This document shows, piece after piece, positions 1 to 8,219 of a stretch of 64,000 bases of DNA. Within the stretch, counting starts at the first letter, position 1. Each line of letters opens with the position of its first letter. The notes beneath the pieces are model-generated. The model made no database searches. It worked only from the letters and a program-made list of their open reading frames with translations, and was not told the origin of the DNA. Both the position numbers and the translations under genes were made by a program. This stretch comes from Kitasatospora purpeofusca (GTDB lineage Bacteria > Actinomycetota > Actinomycetes > Streptomycetales > Streptomycetaceae), in NCBI RefSeq assembly GCF_000718025.1, contig NZ_JODS01000003.1, positions 434,001-498,000 of the forward strand, written 5' to 3'.

Positions 1-17
1 ATGTGGTCCACGTGCTG

Positions 18-1559
18 ATGACGGACGGCGACGAGGAGCGTGTGGTGCAGAAGGATTCGGGTTCGGGCGCGGGTTCGGGAGTGGGGGCCGGACCGGTGAC
101 AGTGTCGGACCGGCGGAGGTGGATCGCGCTGGCGATCGTGATGACCGCCTCCTTCATGGACCTGGTGGACGTCACGATCGTGAACATCGCGATCCCGAGC
201 ATCCAGGAGTCCACGGGGGCGTCCTTCTCCGCCGTCCAGTGGGTGACCGGCGGCTACGCGCTGGCCTTCGCGATCGGGCTGATCACCGGTGGTCGGCTGG
301 GCGACATCCACGGCCGGAAGCGGCTCTTCCTGATCGGCATGGCCGGCTTCACCCTCGCCTCCGCGCTCTGCGGTCTCGCGAGCGGCCCCGAGGTCCTGGT
401 CGCGATGCGGATCCTCCAGGGCGGGACGGCGGCGCTGATGGTGCCGCAGGTGCTGTCCATCGTCCACGCGACCTTCCCGGCGGAGGAGCGCGGCAAGGTG
501 TTCGGCCTGTTCGGCGCGGTGGTCGGGCTGGGCGCGGTCAGCGGACCGCTGATCGGCGCGCTGCTGACGGAGTGGGACCTGCTCGGGCTCGGCTGGCGGC
601 CGATCTTCCTGATCAACCTGCCGGTGGGGATCGCCGGTCTGGTGCTCGGCCGGATCTACATCGGTGAGTCCAAGGCCGAGCGGGCGCTCCGGCTGGACCT
701 GCCGGGCGTGCTGCTGGCCAGTACCGGACTGCTGATGCTGATCTACCCGCTGACCCACGGCCGGGAGGCCGGCTGGCCGCTCTGGGGCTACCTGGTGATG
801 GCCGGGAGCCTGCCGGTGTTCGCGCTGTTCGTCGCGTACGAGCGGGTCAAGACCCGGCGGGACGGCTCGCCGCTGGTGGAGCTGTCGCTGTTCCGGGTGA
901 AGTCCTTCGCGGCGGGCATCGGCGTCCAGCTGACCTTCGGTGTGGTGTCCGGGATCTTCTTCCTGGTCTGGACCCTCTACATGCAGCTCGGCCTGGGTTG
1001 GAGCCCGTTGAAGGCCGGCGCGACCGGTATCCCGTTCTCGCTCGCGGTGTCGGTGGCGGCCGGGGTGTCGGTGCAGCAGCTGGTGCCGCGCTTCGGGCGC
1101 AAGGTGCTCCAGGCGGGGGCCCTGGTGATGGCCGTCGGCGTGCTCGTCTACATCGCGGAGGCGCACCGGTACGGCACCGGTATCGCGCCCTGGCAGATGG
1201 CGCTGCCGCTGGTGGTGATGGGTGCCGGGATGGGTCTGATCGTCGCGCCGATCACCAACGCGGTGCTGGCGGAGGTCCCGCAGGAGCACGCCGGCTCGGC
1301 CTCCGGGCTGATCAACACGGTGAACCAGGTGGGCCTGGCGCTCGGCCTGGGGCTGGTCTCGGTGGCGTTCTTCGACGCGGTGCCGGCCGGGGCGGCCGGG
1401 GGCCCGGCGTTCGTGGGCGCGTTCCAGCACGCGATGTGGTGGGTGCTCGGGGTGCTCGCGGTGGTGTTCCTGCTGATGTTCGCGCTGCCCGGGAAGCAGC
1501 GGGCGCAGGCCGCTCCGGCCGCCGCCGAGGAGACCGAGCGGGACCTCGCCCTGGTCTAG
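18..1559 (+). CDS. MFS drug/proton antiporter, DHA2 (EmrB/QacA) family
   Basis: Integral membrane exporter expected to use the proton gradient to expel drugs or metabolites. The 513-residue length and hydrophobic segments fit the 14-helix DHA2 group. Visible signatures are DVTIVNIAIPSI near the first helix and the loop motif GRLGDIHGRKR between helices 2 and 3. The N-terminal 30 or so residues are Gly/Ser-rich and probably cytoplasmic. I chose the ATG at 18; no clear ribosome binding site is visible and the frame stays open to position 3, so the true start could lie outside the window. The gene ends just before a strong intrinsic terminator. Substrate unknown; no regulator is adjacent inside the window. 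Confidence 0.9.
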   Translation: MTDGDEERVVQKDSGSGAGSGVGAGPVTVSDRRRWIALAIVMTASFMDLVDVTIVNIAIPSIQESTGASFSAVQWVTGGYALAFAIGLITGGRLGDIHGRKRLFLIGMAGFTLASALCGLASGPEVLVAMRILQGGTAALMVPQVLSIVHATFPAEERGKVFGLFGAVVGLGAVSGPLIGALLTEWDLLGLGWRPIFLINLPVGIAGLVLGRIYIGESKAERALRLDLPGVLLASTGLLMLIYPLTHGREAGWPLWGYLVMAGSLPVFALFVAYERVKTRRDGSPLVELSLFRVKSFAAGIGVQLTFGVVSGIFFLVWTLYMQLGLGWSPLKAGATGIPFSLAVSVAAGVSVQQLVPRFGRKVLQAGALVMAVGVLVYIAEAHRYGTGIAPWQMALPLVVMGAGMGLIVAPITNAVLAEVPQEHAGSASGLINTVNQVGLALGLGLVSVAFFDAVPAGAAGGPAFVGAFQHAMWWVLGVLAVVFLLMFALPGKQRAQAAPAAAEETERDLALV

Positions 1560-1583
1560 GGCGTCACGTCTTCGTCGTGTGCC

Positions 1584-1620
1584 GAGGGGCCGGGGAGAAC
1601 ACTCCCCCCGGCCCCTTTTT
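1584..1620 (+). terminator. Intrinsic terminator after DHA2 exporter
   Basis: A GC-rich stem (about GGGGCCGGGG paired with CCCCGGCCCC, loop around AGAACACT) is followed by a run of five T at 1616-1620. It sits 25 bases after the stop of the exporter gene and also lies at the end of the convergent gene at 1655. Confidence 0.85.
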
Positions 1621-1654
1621 GCACATCCGGCGCCCGTCGGGAGCGGCCGGAGGC

Positions 1655-2275
1655 TCAGGCGCGGACCTTGGTCCTCGCCCGGGCGTCCTTCGCCGCCTTC
1701 TCCTCCTTGGCGGCGAGCTTCAGTTCCTGCTTGGTGGCGCGCACCCGCTCCAGCGACTCGGGGCCGGTGATGTCCGCGACCGAGCGGAACGCCCCGTCCT
1801 CGCCGTACGCCCCGGCCGCCTCGCGCCAGCCCTCCGGCCGCACGCCGTACTGCTTGCCGAGCAGGGCGAGGAAGATCTGCGACTTCTGCTTCCCGAACCC
1901 CGGAAGGGCGTTGAGCCGGCTGAGCAGTTCCCGCCCGGTCGCCACGTCCTTCCAGAGCGCGGCGGCGTCCCCGTCGTACTGGGCGACCAGGAACTGGCAG
2001 AGCTGCTGCACCCGTTTGGCCATCGCCGCCGGGTAGCGGTGCACCGCGGGCTTCTCGCAGAGCAGGGCGACGAACTCCTCCGGGTTGTAGGTGGCGATCT
2101 CGTGGGCGTCCAGGTCCTCGTGCCCCAGCCGCCCGGCGATCGTGAGCGGTCCGGTGAACGCCCATTCCATGGGCACCTGCTGGTCCAGCAGCATCCCGAC
2201 GAGCGCGGCGAGCGGGCTCCGCCCGAGCAGTTCGTCGGCCTCGGGCTGCTGCGCGAGCCGCACGGTGACGTTCAT
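1655..2275 (-). CDS. HhH-GPD family DNA glycosylase-like protein
   Basis: A 206-residue protein that looks like the short actinobacterial HhH-GPD base-excision repair proteins. The helix-hairpin-helix is visible as LNALPGFGKQKSQIF around residue 120, and the N-terminal part (SPLAALVGMLLDQQVPMEWAF) matches the helical core. The C terminus is a Lys/Ala-rich tail (KLAAKEEKAAKDARARTK) that may contact DNA. I cannot point to the catalytic Asp/Lys pair with certainty, so base specificity and even glycosylase activity are unproven. The gene stands alone between two convergent or unrelated genes. The ATG at 2275 is preceded by GAGGTCAGCCC on the minus strand, an acceptable ribosome binding site. Confidence 0.8.
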   Translation of the reverse strand: MNVTVRLAQQPEADELLGRSPLAALVGMLLDQQVPMEWAFTGPLTIAGRLGHEDLDAHEIATYNPEEFVALLCEKPAVHRYPAAMAKRVQQLCQFLVAQYDGDAAALWKDVATGRELLSRLNALPGFGKQKSQIFLALLGKQYGVRPEGWREAAGAYGEDGAFRSVADITGPESLERVRATKQELKLAAKEEKAAKDARARTKVRA

Positions 2276-2421
2276 GGGCTGACCTCCTCGGAGCGTGGAT
2301 TCGGGTCGCGCCCAGTCTGCCGGGCGGGCGCCGAGGGGGCCGCGTCAACACGCCATGACCAGCCGATTCCTTGGAACGGCCGGTTGGTTCGTCGGCGGAC
2401 TTCCGTGCGCCGGCGGTGCCG

Positions 2422-2988
2422 TCACTCCAGACCGAGGGTCAGATGGGGGTAGCCGAGGCGGATCCGCTCACCGAGTCCGGCACCCGGCGCGAGGCCGAGA
2501 CCGCCGATGAACGCCTCCAGCCGGGCGGTCGCCTCGGCGACGGTGTCCGCCTCTCCCTTGAACTCGAACTCGACGAACTCGCCCAGCCCGGCGACCCGGT
2601 CGAAGGCCACCGCGATCCCGTCGACGTGCCACTCCTCGCGGGTCTTGTCCACGACCGTCAGCTCGGTGAAGTCGAGCGAGGCGAGCAGCCGCCGCACCGC
2701 CTCCGGGTCGGCCACCGTGCTCTCGTACTCGTCGCAGTGCGTCTTCACCGGCGAGGCGATCGGATGGAACCGCTTGAAGTTGACCGACGCCGCCCCGTCC
2801 TCGACCCGCACCCGCAGCCACTCGGAGACCACCTCCGGCTCGAGGAAGTCCCGGTGCGGCGCGTTGTAGTACGTGTCGACCTGCCGGGACGGCGTCCCCG
2901 GCCGCGCCCCGAGCGCGGCCAGCCGCTCCTTCAACCCGTCGGCCGGGCCGACGAGTCGGAACTTCTGCTCGACCTCGGTGTACTCCAC
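2422..2988 (-). CDS. CYTH domain protein (class IV adenylate cyclase/triphosphatase-like)
   Basis: Member of the CYTH superfamily, which bind triphosphates in an eight-stranded tunnel. The N-terminal signature ExExK is present as EVEQKF right after the start, and alternating charged strands follow (WLRVRVED, SVNFKRF, VEFEFKG). The family includes CyaB cyclases and thiamine or inorganic triphosphatases; the sequence does not decide between them. The frame stays open upstream to 3135, but the GTG at 2988 has AGGGGCG about 7 bases before it and puts the ExExK motif at residue 3, as in the family, so I use it (188 residues). It ends facing the HhH-GPD gene. Confidence 0.8.
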   Translation of the reverse strand: MEYTEVEQKFRLVGPADGLKERLAALGARPGTPSRQVDTYYNAPHRDFLEPEVVSEWLRVRVEDGAASVNFKRFHPIASPVKTHCDEYESTVADPEAVRRLLASLDFTELTVVDKTREEWHVDGIAVAFDRVAGLGEFVEFEFKGEADTVAEATARLEAFIGGLGLAPGAGLGERIRLGYPHLTLGLE

Positions 2989-3281
2989 GGCGGTGCGCCC
3001 CTGTCGGTCGGGATCTCGGATGTCGGATGTCGAACTCGCCGGTGCGGGCGGCGTGGTGAGGCCCCGGGCCGGCGCGGTCCGAGCGTAGTGGACCGGCGGG
3101 AGCCGGAAGGGTGGGGTGGGGCCGATCAGTCGCACTGGTGATCCAGTGGCATGAGGTGAGTTGATCAGGTGTTCGATCGAACTGGGCTATCTCATATGAC
3201 TGTTCCGGTTCTCCGGCTGGGAGTGCCGTCGTCGGGTAATGCTGTGTCGGCCTTGTCGACGCGTCCAGAAAGGCTCGCCCG

Positions 3282-5756
3282 GTGTCCCAGCCGTTCGAAC
3301 TGCCCTCCTTCTACGTGCCGCACCCGGCGCGGCTCAATCCGCACCTCGACGAGGCCCGGGCCCATTCCTCGGTGTGGGCCCGGGAGATGGGCATGCTGGA
3401 GGGGTCGGGGATCTGGACCACGGCCGACCTGGACGCCCACGACTACGGGCTGCTCTGCGCCTACACCCACCCCGACGCGTCGGCCGAGGTGTTGTCGCTG
3501 GTCACCGACTGGTATGTGTGGGTGTTCTTCTTCGACGACCACTTCCTGGACGTCTTCAAGCGGACCAACGACCGGGTGGGCGGCAAGGCGTACCTGGACC
3601 GGCTGCCGCTGTTCATGCCGGCGGACCCGGCGGCGGAGATGCCCGAGCCCACCAATCCGGTCGAGGCCGGGCTGGCGGACCTCTGGCGGCGGACGGTGCC
3701 GGCGATGGGGGAGGACTGGCGGGTGCGGTTCGCCGAGAGCACCCGGAACCTGCTCAACGAGTCGCTCTGGGAGCTCGCGAACATCAACGCGGGCCGGGTC
3801 GCCAACCCGGTCGAGTACATCGAGATGCGCCGCAAGGTGGGCGGGGCGCCCTGGTCCGCCGGGCTGATCGAGTACGCGGCCGGGGCCGAGGTGCCGGCCG
3901 GGGTGTCGGGGTCGCGGCCGCTGCGGGTGCTGATGGATGCCTTCTCGGACGGCGTCCACCTGCGCAACGACCTGTTCTCCTACCAGCGCGAGGTCGAGGA
4001 CGAGGGCGAGCTCAGCAACGGTGTGCTGGTGCTGGAGAAGTTCCTGGAGTGCACGACGCAGGAGGCCGCGGAGGCCGTCAACGGCCTGCTCACCTCGCGC
4101 CTCCAGCAGTTCGAGAACACCGTGGTGACGGAGCTGCCGCAGCTGTTCGCCGACGCCGGGCTGGACGCGCAGGAGCAGGCCCGGGTGCTGGCGTACGTCA
4201 AGGGGCTGCAGGACTGGCAGGCCGGCGGGCACGAGTGGCACATGCGGTCCAGCCGGTACATGAACGGCGGTGGCGCGGCGGCGGACGCGACCACCTGGTG
4301 GGACCCGTTCGCGATCGGCGGGGTCGGGACGTCGGCGCTGGACGTCCTGCGGTCCGGCGGGGCGCTGGGCGATCTGGCCGAGGAGCTCGGCTCGTTGAGC
4401 CGGACCGGGCCGGTGACGCGGGACTGGACGCCGACGGTCGGGGAGTCGCCGGTGGCGGCCCTGCTCGGCGCGCTGCGGGGGGCCGGTGCCTCGCTGGAGT
4501 CGCCCGGGACGGGGCTGATCGGCGGCTCGCGCGGGGACGTCGAGCCGGGGGTGCGGCGGGCGCGGACGCACGCGCACGTGCCGTTCCAGGCCGTCGGGCC
4601 CTCCCGGCTGCCGGAGTTCCGGCTGCCGTTCACGGTCGAGCTGAACCCCTGCCTGGACGCCTCGCGGCTGCACACGGTCGAGTGGGCGGACCGGATGGGC
4701 CTGCTGGAGGCCCGGCCGGGGGACCCGACCGCGGGCGTCTGGAGCACGGCGGACGCGGCCGACTACGACCTCGCGCTCTGCGCGGCCGGTATCCACCCCG
4801 ACGCCAGTGCCGACCAACTCGACCTCACCACCGACTGGTTGCTGTGGGGGACGTACGCCGACGACTGGTTCCCGCGGGCGTTCGGCCGGACCGGCGACCT
4901 GGCCGGGGCCAAGGCGGTGCGCGAGCGGTACCTGCTGCTGATGCCGGTCGACGGGGAGCCGGGCGCGGAGCCGCTGAACGCGCTGGAGCGCGCGCTGGCC
5001 GACCTCTGGGCACGGACCGCCGGCCCGATGGCGCCCGAAGCGCGGGGGAAGTTCCGCACGGCCGTCGACACGATGGTGGAGAGCTGGATCTGGGAGCTCA
5101 ACAACCAGGTCCAGAACCGGATCCCGGACCCGGTCGACTACCTGGAGATGCGCCGCGCCACCTTCGGCTCCGACCTCACCATGGCGCTGTCCCGGCTGGC
5201 GCACGGGAAGGTCGTGCCGGACGGCGTCTACGCCAGCGGTCCGATGCGGTCGCTGGAGAACGCGTCCGCCGACTACGCGGCGCTGATGAACGACCTCCAC
5301 TCGTACCAGAAGGAGGTGGAGTTCGAGGGCGAGGTGCACAACGCCGTCCTGGTGGTGCAGAACTTCTTCGACTGCGACTACCCGGCGGCGGTGCGGATCG
5401 TCGACGACCTGATGCACTCGCGGCTCGACCAGTTCCGGCACGTGGCGGTCGAGGAGTTCCCGGTGATGTTCGAGGACTTCGGGCTGGACGGGCCGGCCCG
5501 GGCGACGCTCGCCGGGTACGTGAAGGAGCTGGAGAACTGGCTCGCCGGGATCCTGATCTGGCACCGGGACTGCCGCCGGTACCGGGAGGAGGACCTGCTG
5601 CGGCACTTCGGGCAGGACGCGGCCGGGGCGGTGGCCGAGGTGGCGGTGGAGCCGGCCGGTGCCGCGGTGGGCGCGCTGCTGGTGCGGCCGACCGGGCTCG
5701 GGACCTCGGCGGCCTCGGTGGCGGGCGCCTTCGGCCGGGTCGCGGTCGGGTCCTGA
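3282..5756 (+). CDS. geoA: Bifunctional germacradienol/geosmin synthase
   Basis: Cytosolic class I terpene synthase with two fused domains. The N-terminal domain cyclises farnesyl diphosphate to germacradienol and germacrene D; the C-terminal domain converts germacradienol to geosmin. N-domain metal motifs are DDHFLD at residues 85-90 and NDLFSYQRE at 229-237, the positions known for the S. coelicolor enzyme. The C domain has DDWFP at 527-531 (usual form DDYYP) and NDLHSYQKE from 670. The GTG start has AGAAAGG about 7 bases upstream. At 824 residues it is about 100 longer than typical; the excess lies in a Gly/Asp/Arg-rich linker (about 335-440) and a Val/Ala-rich tail. Single gene with its own terminator. 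Confidence 0.96.
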   Translation: MSQPFELPSFYVPHPARLNPHLDEARAHSSVWAREMGMLEGSGIWTTADLDAHDYGLLCAYTHPDASAEVLSLVTDWYVWVFFFDDHFLDVFKRTNDRVGGKAYLDRLPLFMPADPAAEMPEPTNPVEAGLADLWRRTVPAMGEDWRVRFAESTRNLLNESLWELANINAGRVANPVEYIEMRRKVGGAPWSAGLIEYAAGAEVPAGVSGSRPLRVLMDAFSDGVHLRNDLFSYQREVEDEGELSNGVLVLEKFLECTTQEAAEAVNGLLTSRLQQFENTVVTELPQLFADAGLDAQEQARVLAYVKGLQDWQAGGHEWHMRSSRYMNGGGAAADATTWWDPFAIGGVGTSALDVLRSGGALGDLAEELGSLSRTGPVTRDWTPTVGESPVAALLGALRGAGASLESPGTGLIGGSRGDVEPGVRRARTHAHVPFQAVGPSRLPEFRLPFTVELNPCLDASRLHTVEWADRMGLLEARPGDPTAGVWSTADAADYDLALCAAGIHPDASADQLDLTTDWLLWGTYADDWFPRAFGRTGDLAGAKAVRERYLLLMPVDGEPGAEPLNALERALADLWARTAGPMAPEARGKFRTAVDTMVESWIWELNNQVQNRIPDPVDYLEMRRATFGSDLTMALSRLAHGKVVPDGVYASGPMRSLENASADYAALMNDLHSYQKEVEFEGEVHNAVLVVQNFFDCDYPAAVRIVDDLMHSRLDQFRHVAVEEFPVMFEDFGLDGPARATLAGYVKELENWLAGILIWHRDCRRYREEDLLRHFGQDAAGAVAEVAVEPAGAAVGALLVRPTGLGTSAASVAGAFGRVAVGS

Positions 5757-5804
5757 GGGGCCGGAGCAGACCGGAGTCCGGGCGGACGGCGCTCGGACGG
5801 CTGC

Positions 5805-5853
5805 GGCGGCCCGCCGGGGGACTGGTCCTCCCGGCGGGCCGCCGGCCTTTTGG
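5805..5853 (+). terminator. Intrinsic terminator after geosmin synthase
   Basis: Perfect 14-bp inverted repeat GGCGGCCCGCCGGG / CCCGGCGGGCCGCC (5805-5818 and 5830-5843, 11-base loop) followed by GGCCTTTT. Confidence 0.85.
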
Positions 5854-5921
5854 CGCGCGCGGGGGCAGGGTACTGGCTAGGGTGGCGAACCGGGACAAAA
5901 CGCCACACGAGAGGCTTTGCC

Positions 5922-6725
5922 ATGCCCGTGCTACCCGAAGGAACGCCCTGCTGGGCCGACGCGATGTTCACCGACCTGGAGGGCGCCAAGGCCTTCTACG
6001 GCGACGTACTCGGCTGGACCTTCGGTGAGTCCTCCTCCGAGTACGGCAACTACACCCAGGCCTACTCCGACGGCAAGGCGGTCGCGGCGATCGTCCCGCC
6101 GATGCCCGGCCAGGACGGGACCGCGGTGTCCGCCTGGTGCCTCTACCTCGCCTCGCCCGACGCCGCCACCAGCGCCGAGAAGATCCGCGCCGCCGGGGGC
6201 GAGGTCCTGATGGGCCCGATGGCCGTCGGCGAGTTCGGCTCGATGGTGATCGCCAAGGACCCGGCCGGGGTCGTCTTCGGCGTCTGGCAGGCCGGGACCC
6301 ACGAGGGCTTCGAGAAGCAGGGCGCGTCGGGCGCGTACACCTGGGCCGAGGTCATCACCCGCGACGAGGCCGCCGCCGACCGCTTCTTCCCCGCCGTCTT
6401 CCCCTACGCCGTGAAGCGGATGGACTCGGAGCAGGTGGACTACAAGATCTTCCACGTCCGGGAGCAGCCGGTGCTCGGCCGGATGCTGGCGGGACCGACC
6501 GACCTGCCGGCCGAGGCGCCGAACTACCTCAGCGTGTACTTCGCCGTGGACGACTGCGACGCCACCGTCGCCAAGGTCACCGACCTGGGCGGCAAGCTGT
6601 ACTTCGGCCCGATGGACAGCCCGTTCGGCCGGTTCGCGGCGGTCGGCGACCCGCAGGGCGCGGCGTTCGGCGTGATCGACCTCGGCCGGACGGCCGGGGA
6701 CATGCCGGTCATGGTCGCCGAGTGA
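5922..6725 (+). CDS. VOC family protein with two glyoxalase-fold halves
   Basis: A 267-residue protein made of two vicinal-oxygen-chelate modules. The first begins at WADAMFTDLEGAKAFYGDVLGW (residues about 11-32), the second at TWAEVITRDEAAADRFFPAVF (about 143). Each ends with the typical return strand (DPAGVVFGVWQ and DPQGAAFGVIDL). Such proteins include glyoxalases, dioxygenases and antibiotic-binding proteins; the streptomycete two-domain type is mostly uncharacterised. The ATG at 5922 follows GAGAGG; the longer upstream frame is not protein-like. Its stop overlaps the GTG of the next gene, implying co-translation. Confidence 0.85.
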   Translation: MPVLPEGTPCWADAMFTDLEGAKAFYGDVLGWTFGESSSEYGNYTQAYSDGKAVAAIVPPMPGQDGTAVSAWCLYLASPDAATSAEKIRAAGGEVLMGPMAVGEFGSMVIAKDPAGVVFGVWQAGTHEGFEKQGASGAYTWAEVITRDEAAADRFFPAVFPYAVKRMDSEQVDYKIFHVREQPVLGRMLAGPTDLPAEAPNYLSVYFAVDDCDATVAKVTDLGGKLYFGPMDSPFGRFAAVGDPQGAAFGVIDLGRTAGDMPVMVAE

Positions 6726-7243
6726 GCGCGCCGCAGCCGGCGGGGGCGGCCGGGCTCGGCGGCGAGCGGGCGGACCTGCTGCAGACCCTCGACAAGCACC
6801 GGGGGTTCCTGCGCTACACGGTCCGCGACCTCACCGACGAGCAGGCCGCCCGGCGCACCACCGCCAGCGCGCTGTGCCTGGGCGGGCTGATCAAGCACGT
6901 GGCCGGGACGGAGGCGGGCTGGATGCGGTTCGTGGTCGGCGGCGCGGACGCGATGGTGTCCGACCCCGGCGACTGGGAGGCGCAGTTCAGCATGGCCGAG
7001 GGGGAGACCCTGGCCGGGCTGCTCGCCGGGTACGAGCAGGTGGCCGCCGCGACGGACGCGCTGGTGGCGAGTCTGCCGGACCTGGACCTGGGGCATCCGC
7101 TGCCCGCGGCGCCGTGGTTCGAGCCCGGCGCCGTCTGGTCGGCACGGCGGGTGCTGCTGCACATCATCGCGGAGACGGCGCAGCACGCCGGGCACGCCGA
7201 CATCATCCGGGAGTCGCTGGACGGGGCGAGGACGATGGGCTGA
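6722..7243 (+). CDS. DinB-like protein (DUF664 type)
   Basis: A 173-residue four-helix-bundle protein of the DinB/YfiT superfamily, close to the DUF664 group. Candidate metal histidines are in LIKHVAGTEAGW (near residue 60), LLHIIAETAQH and HAGHADIIRE near the C terminus, the spacing typical of the three-His site. Members act as metal-dependent thiol transferases or are uncharacterised. The GTG at 6722 overlaps the TGA of the VOC gene, so the two are very likely one operon; glyoxalase-fold and DinB-fold proteins are both linked to detoxification, so a shared role in handling electrophiles is plausible but is inference. Confidence 0.8.
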   Translation: MSAPQPAGAAGLGGERADLLQTLDKHRGFLRYTVRDLTDEQAARRTTASALCLGGLIKHVAGTEAGWMRFVVGGADAMVSDPGDWEAQFSMAEGETLAGLLAGYEQVAAATDALVASLPDLDLGHPLPAAPWFEPGAVWSARRVLLHIIAETAQHAGHADIIRESLDGARTMG

Positions 7244-7294
7244 GGGGCGGCGGCGGGCGGCGACCGGGTGAGGGCGGGGCGGAGCGGGGCCGGG

Positions 7295-8053
7295 TCAGGC
7301 GGGCAGGGGCTCCACGCCGAGCAGTTCGCGCAGGGCCCGCTCGCCGTCCGGGGTGACCCGCAGCGCGCGGCCGGAGCCGATCCGCTCCACCCAGTTCCGG
7401 TCCAGCGCCGTCCGGCAGAGCAGCGCGCCGAAGGCTCCGCCCAGGTGGTTGCGCCGTTCCGTCCAGTCCAGGCAGGTGCGGACCACCGGGCGGGCGCCGG
7501 GGCGTCCGGCCCGGGGCGGCAGCTCGGCGCCCAGGTCGGTCAGCCAGGCCCGGCCGAGGGCGGTCAGGGCCGGGCCGTCCTCCTCCGTCACCAGGCCGCG
7601 GGCCAGCACGGCGTCGCCGACCGTCACGCCCAGCCGGCCGGCGAGGTGGTCGTAGCAGGTCCGGGCGCGGGCCTCGGCGCTCAGCCGGGTGCTCTCGCGC
7701 AGGGAGCGCGGGGCGGGGGAACCGGCGGCCGGCGTCCGGCCCGGCGTTCGGCCCGGAGTTCGGCCCGGAGTTCCGTCCGGCGTTCCGCTCAGGGGTGTGA
7801 AGGCGGACAGGTCCTCGATCAGCGTGGCGACCTCCGGTCCGGCCAGCCGGACGTAGCGGTGCCGGCCCTGCCGCTCCTCGGCCAGCAGACCGCCGTCGAT
7901 CAGCCGGGAGAGGTGCTCGCTGGCGGTGGACGGTGCCACGCCCGCGTGCCGGGCGAGTTCACCGGCGGTCCAGGCGCGGCCGTCGAGCAGGGCCGTGCAG
8001 AACGCGGCTCGGGTGGGATCGGCGAGCAGGGCGGCCAGTCGGGCGAGGGACAT
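7295..8053 (-). CDS. ArsR-type winged-helix transcriptional regulator
   Basis: A 252-residue regulator with an N-terminal ArsR-like winged helix: LADPTRAAFCTALLDG, then the recognition region LARHAGVAPSTASEHLSRLIDGGLL (residues about 33-57). No ArsR-type cysteine metal site is visible, so the signal is probably not a metal. Residues about 88-108 are a low-complexity stretch built from a GTPGRTP repeat, matching 12-bp DNA repeats in the gene. The C-terminal half (CYDHLAGRLGV ... LGVEPLPA) is the conserved domain of the larger actinobacterial ArsR proteins. It is divergent from the PEP-mutase-like gene at 8220 and likely controls it and itself; this is inferred from position. Confidence 0.82.
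   Translation of the reverse strand: MSLARLAALLADPTRAAFCTALLDGRAWTAGELARHAGVAPSTASEHLSRLIDGGLLAEERQGRHRYVRLAGPEVATLIEDLSAFTPLSGTPDGTPGRTPGRTPGRTPAAGSPAPRSLRESTRLSAEARARTCYDHLAGRLGVTVGDAVLARGLVTEEDGPALTALGRAWLTDLGAELPPRAGRPGARPVVRTCLDWTERRNHLGGAFGALLCRTALDRNWVERIGSGRALRVTPDGERALRELLGVEPLPA
7735..7795. repeat. Short tandem repeats inside the ArsR-type gene
   Basis: Roughly four 12-bp units related to GGCCCGGAGTTC, encoding a Gly-Thr-Pro-Gly-Arg-Thr-Pro linker between the DNA-binding and C-terminal domains. Likely length-variable. Confidence 0.7.
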
Positions 8054-8156
8054 GGCTCCATGGTGCCCCCGGGACGGTTCGGCGGGCGCCGAAACGTCGC
8101 GGTCCTACCGTGGGGGCGGCGCCCGGGGCACCGCTTCCGACGCCCGAGCCGCCGGG

Positions 8157-8190
8157 GACCCGACCCGACCCGACCCGACCCGACCGACCC
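8157..8190. repeat. CGACC pentamer run before PEP-mutase-like gene
   Basis: Five to six copies of the pentamer CGACC lie in the divergent promoter region between the ArsR-type regulator and the gene at 8220, about 30-60 bases before its start codon. A 5-bp unit can change length by slippage and would alter promoter spacing. No function shown. Confidence 0.6.
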
Positions 8191-8219
8191 GATCCCCGTC
8201 CGTACGAGAGGACCGTCCG

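Noticed and set aside
3192..5606. Minus-strand open frame opposite the geosmin synthase
   Set aside because: Shadow frame; the plus strand carries all terpene synthase motifs.
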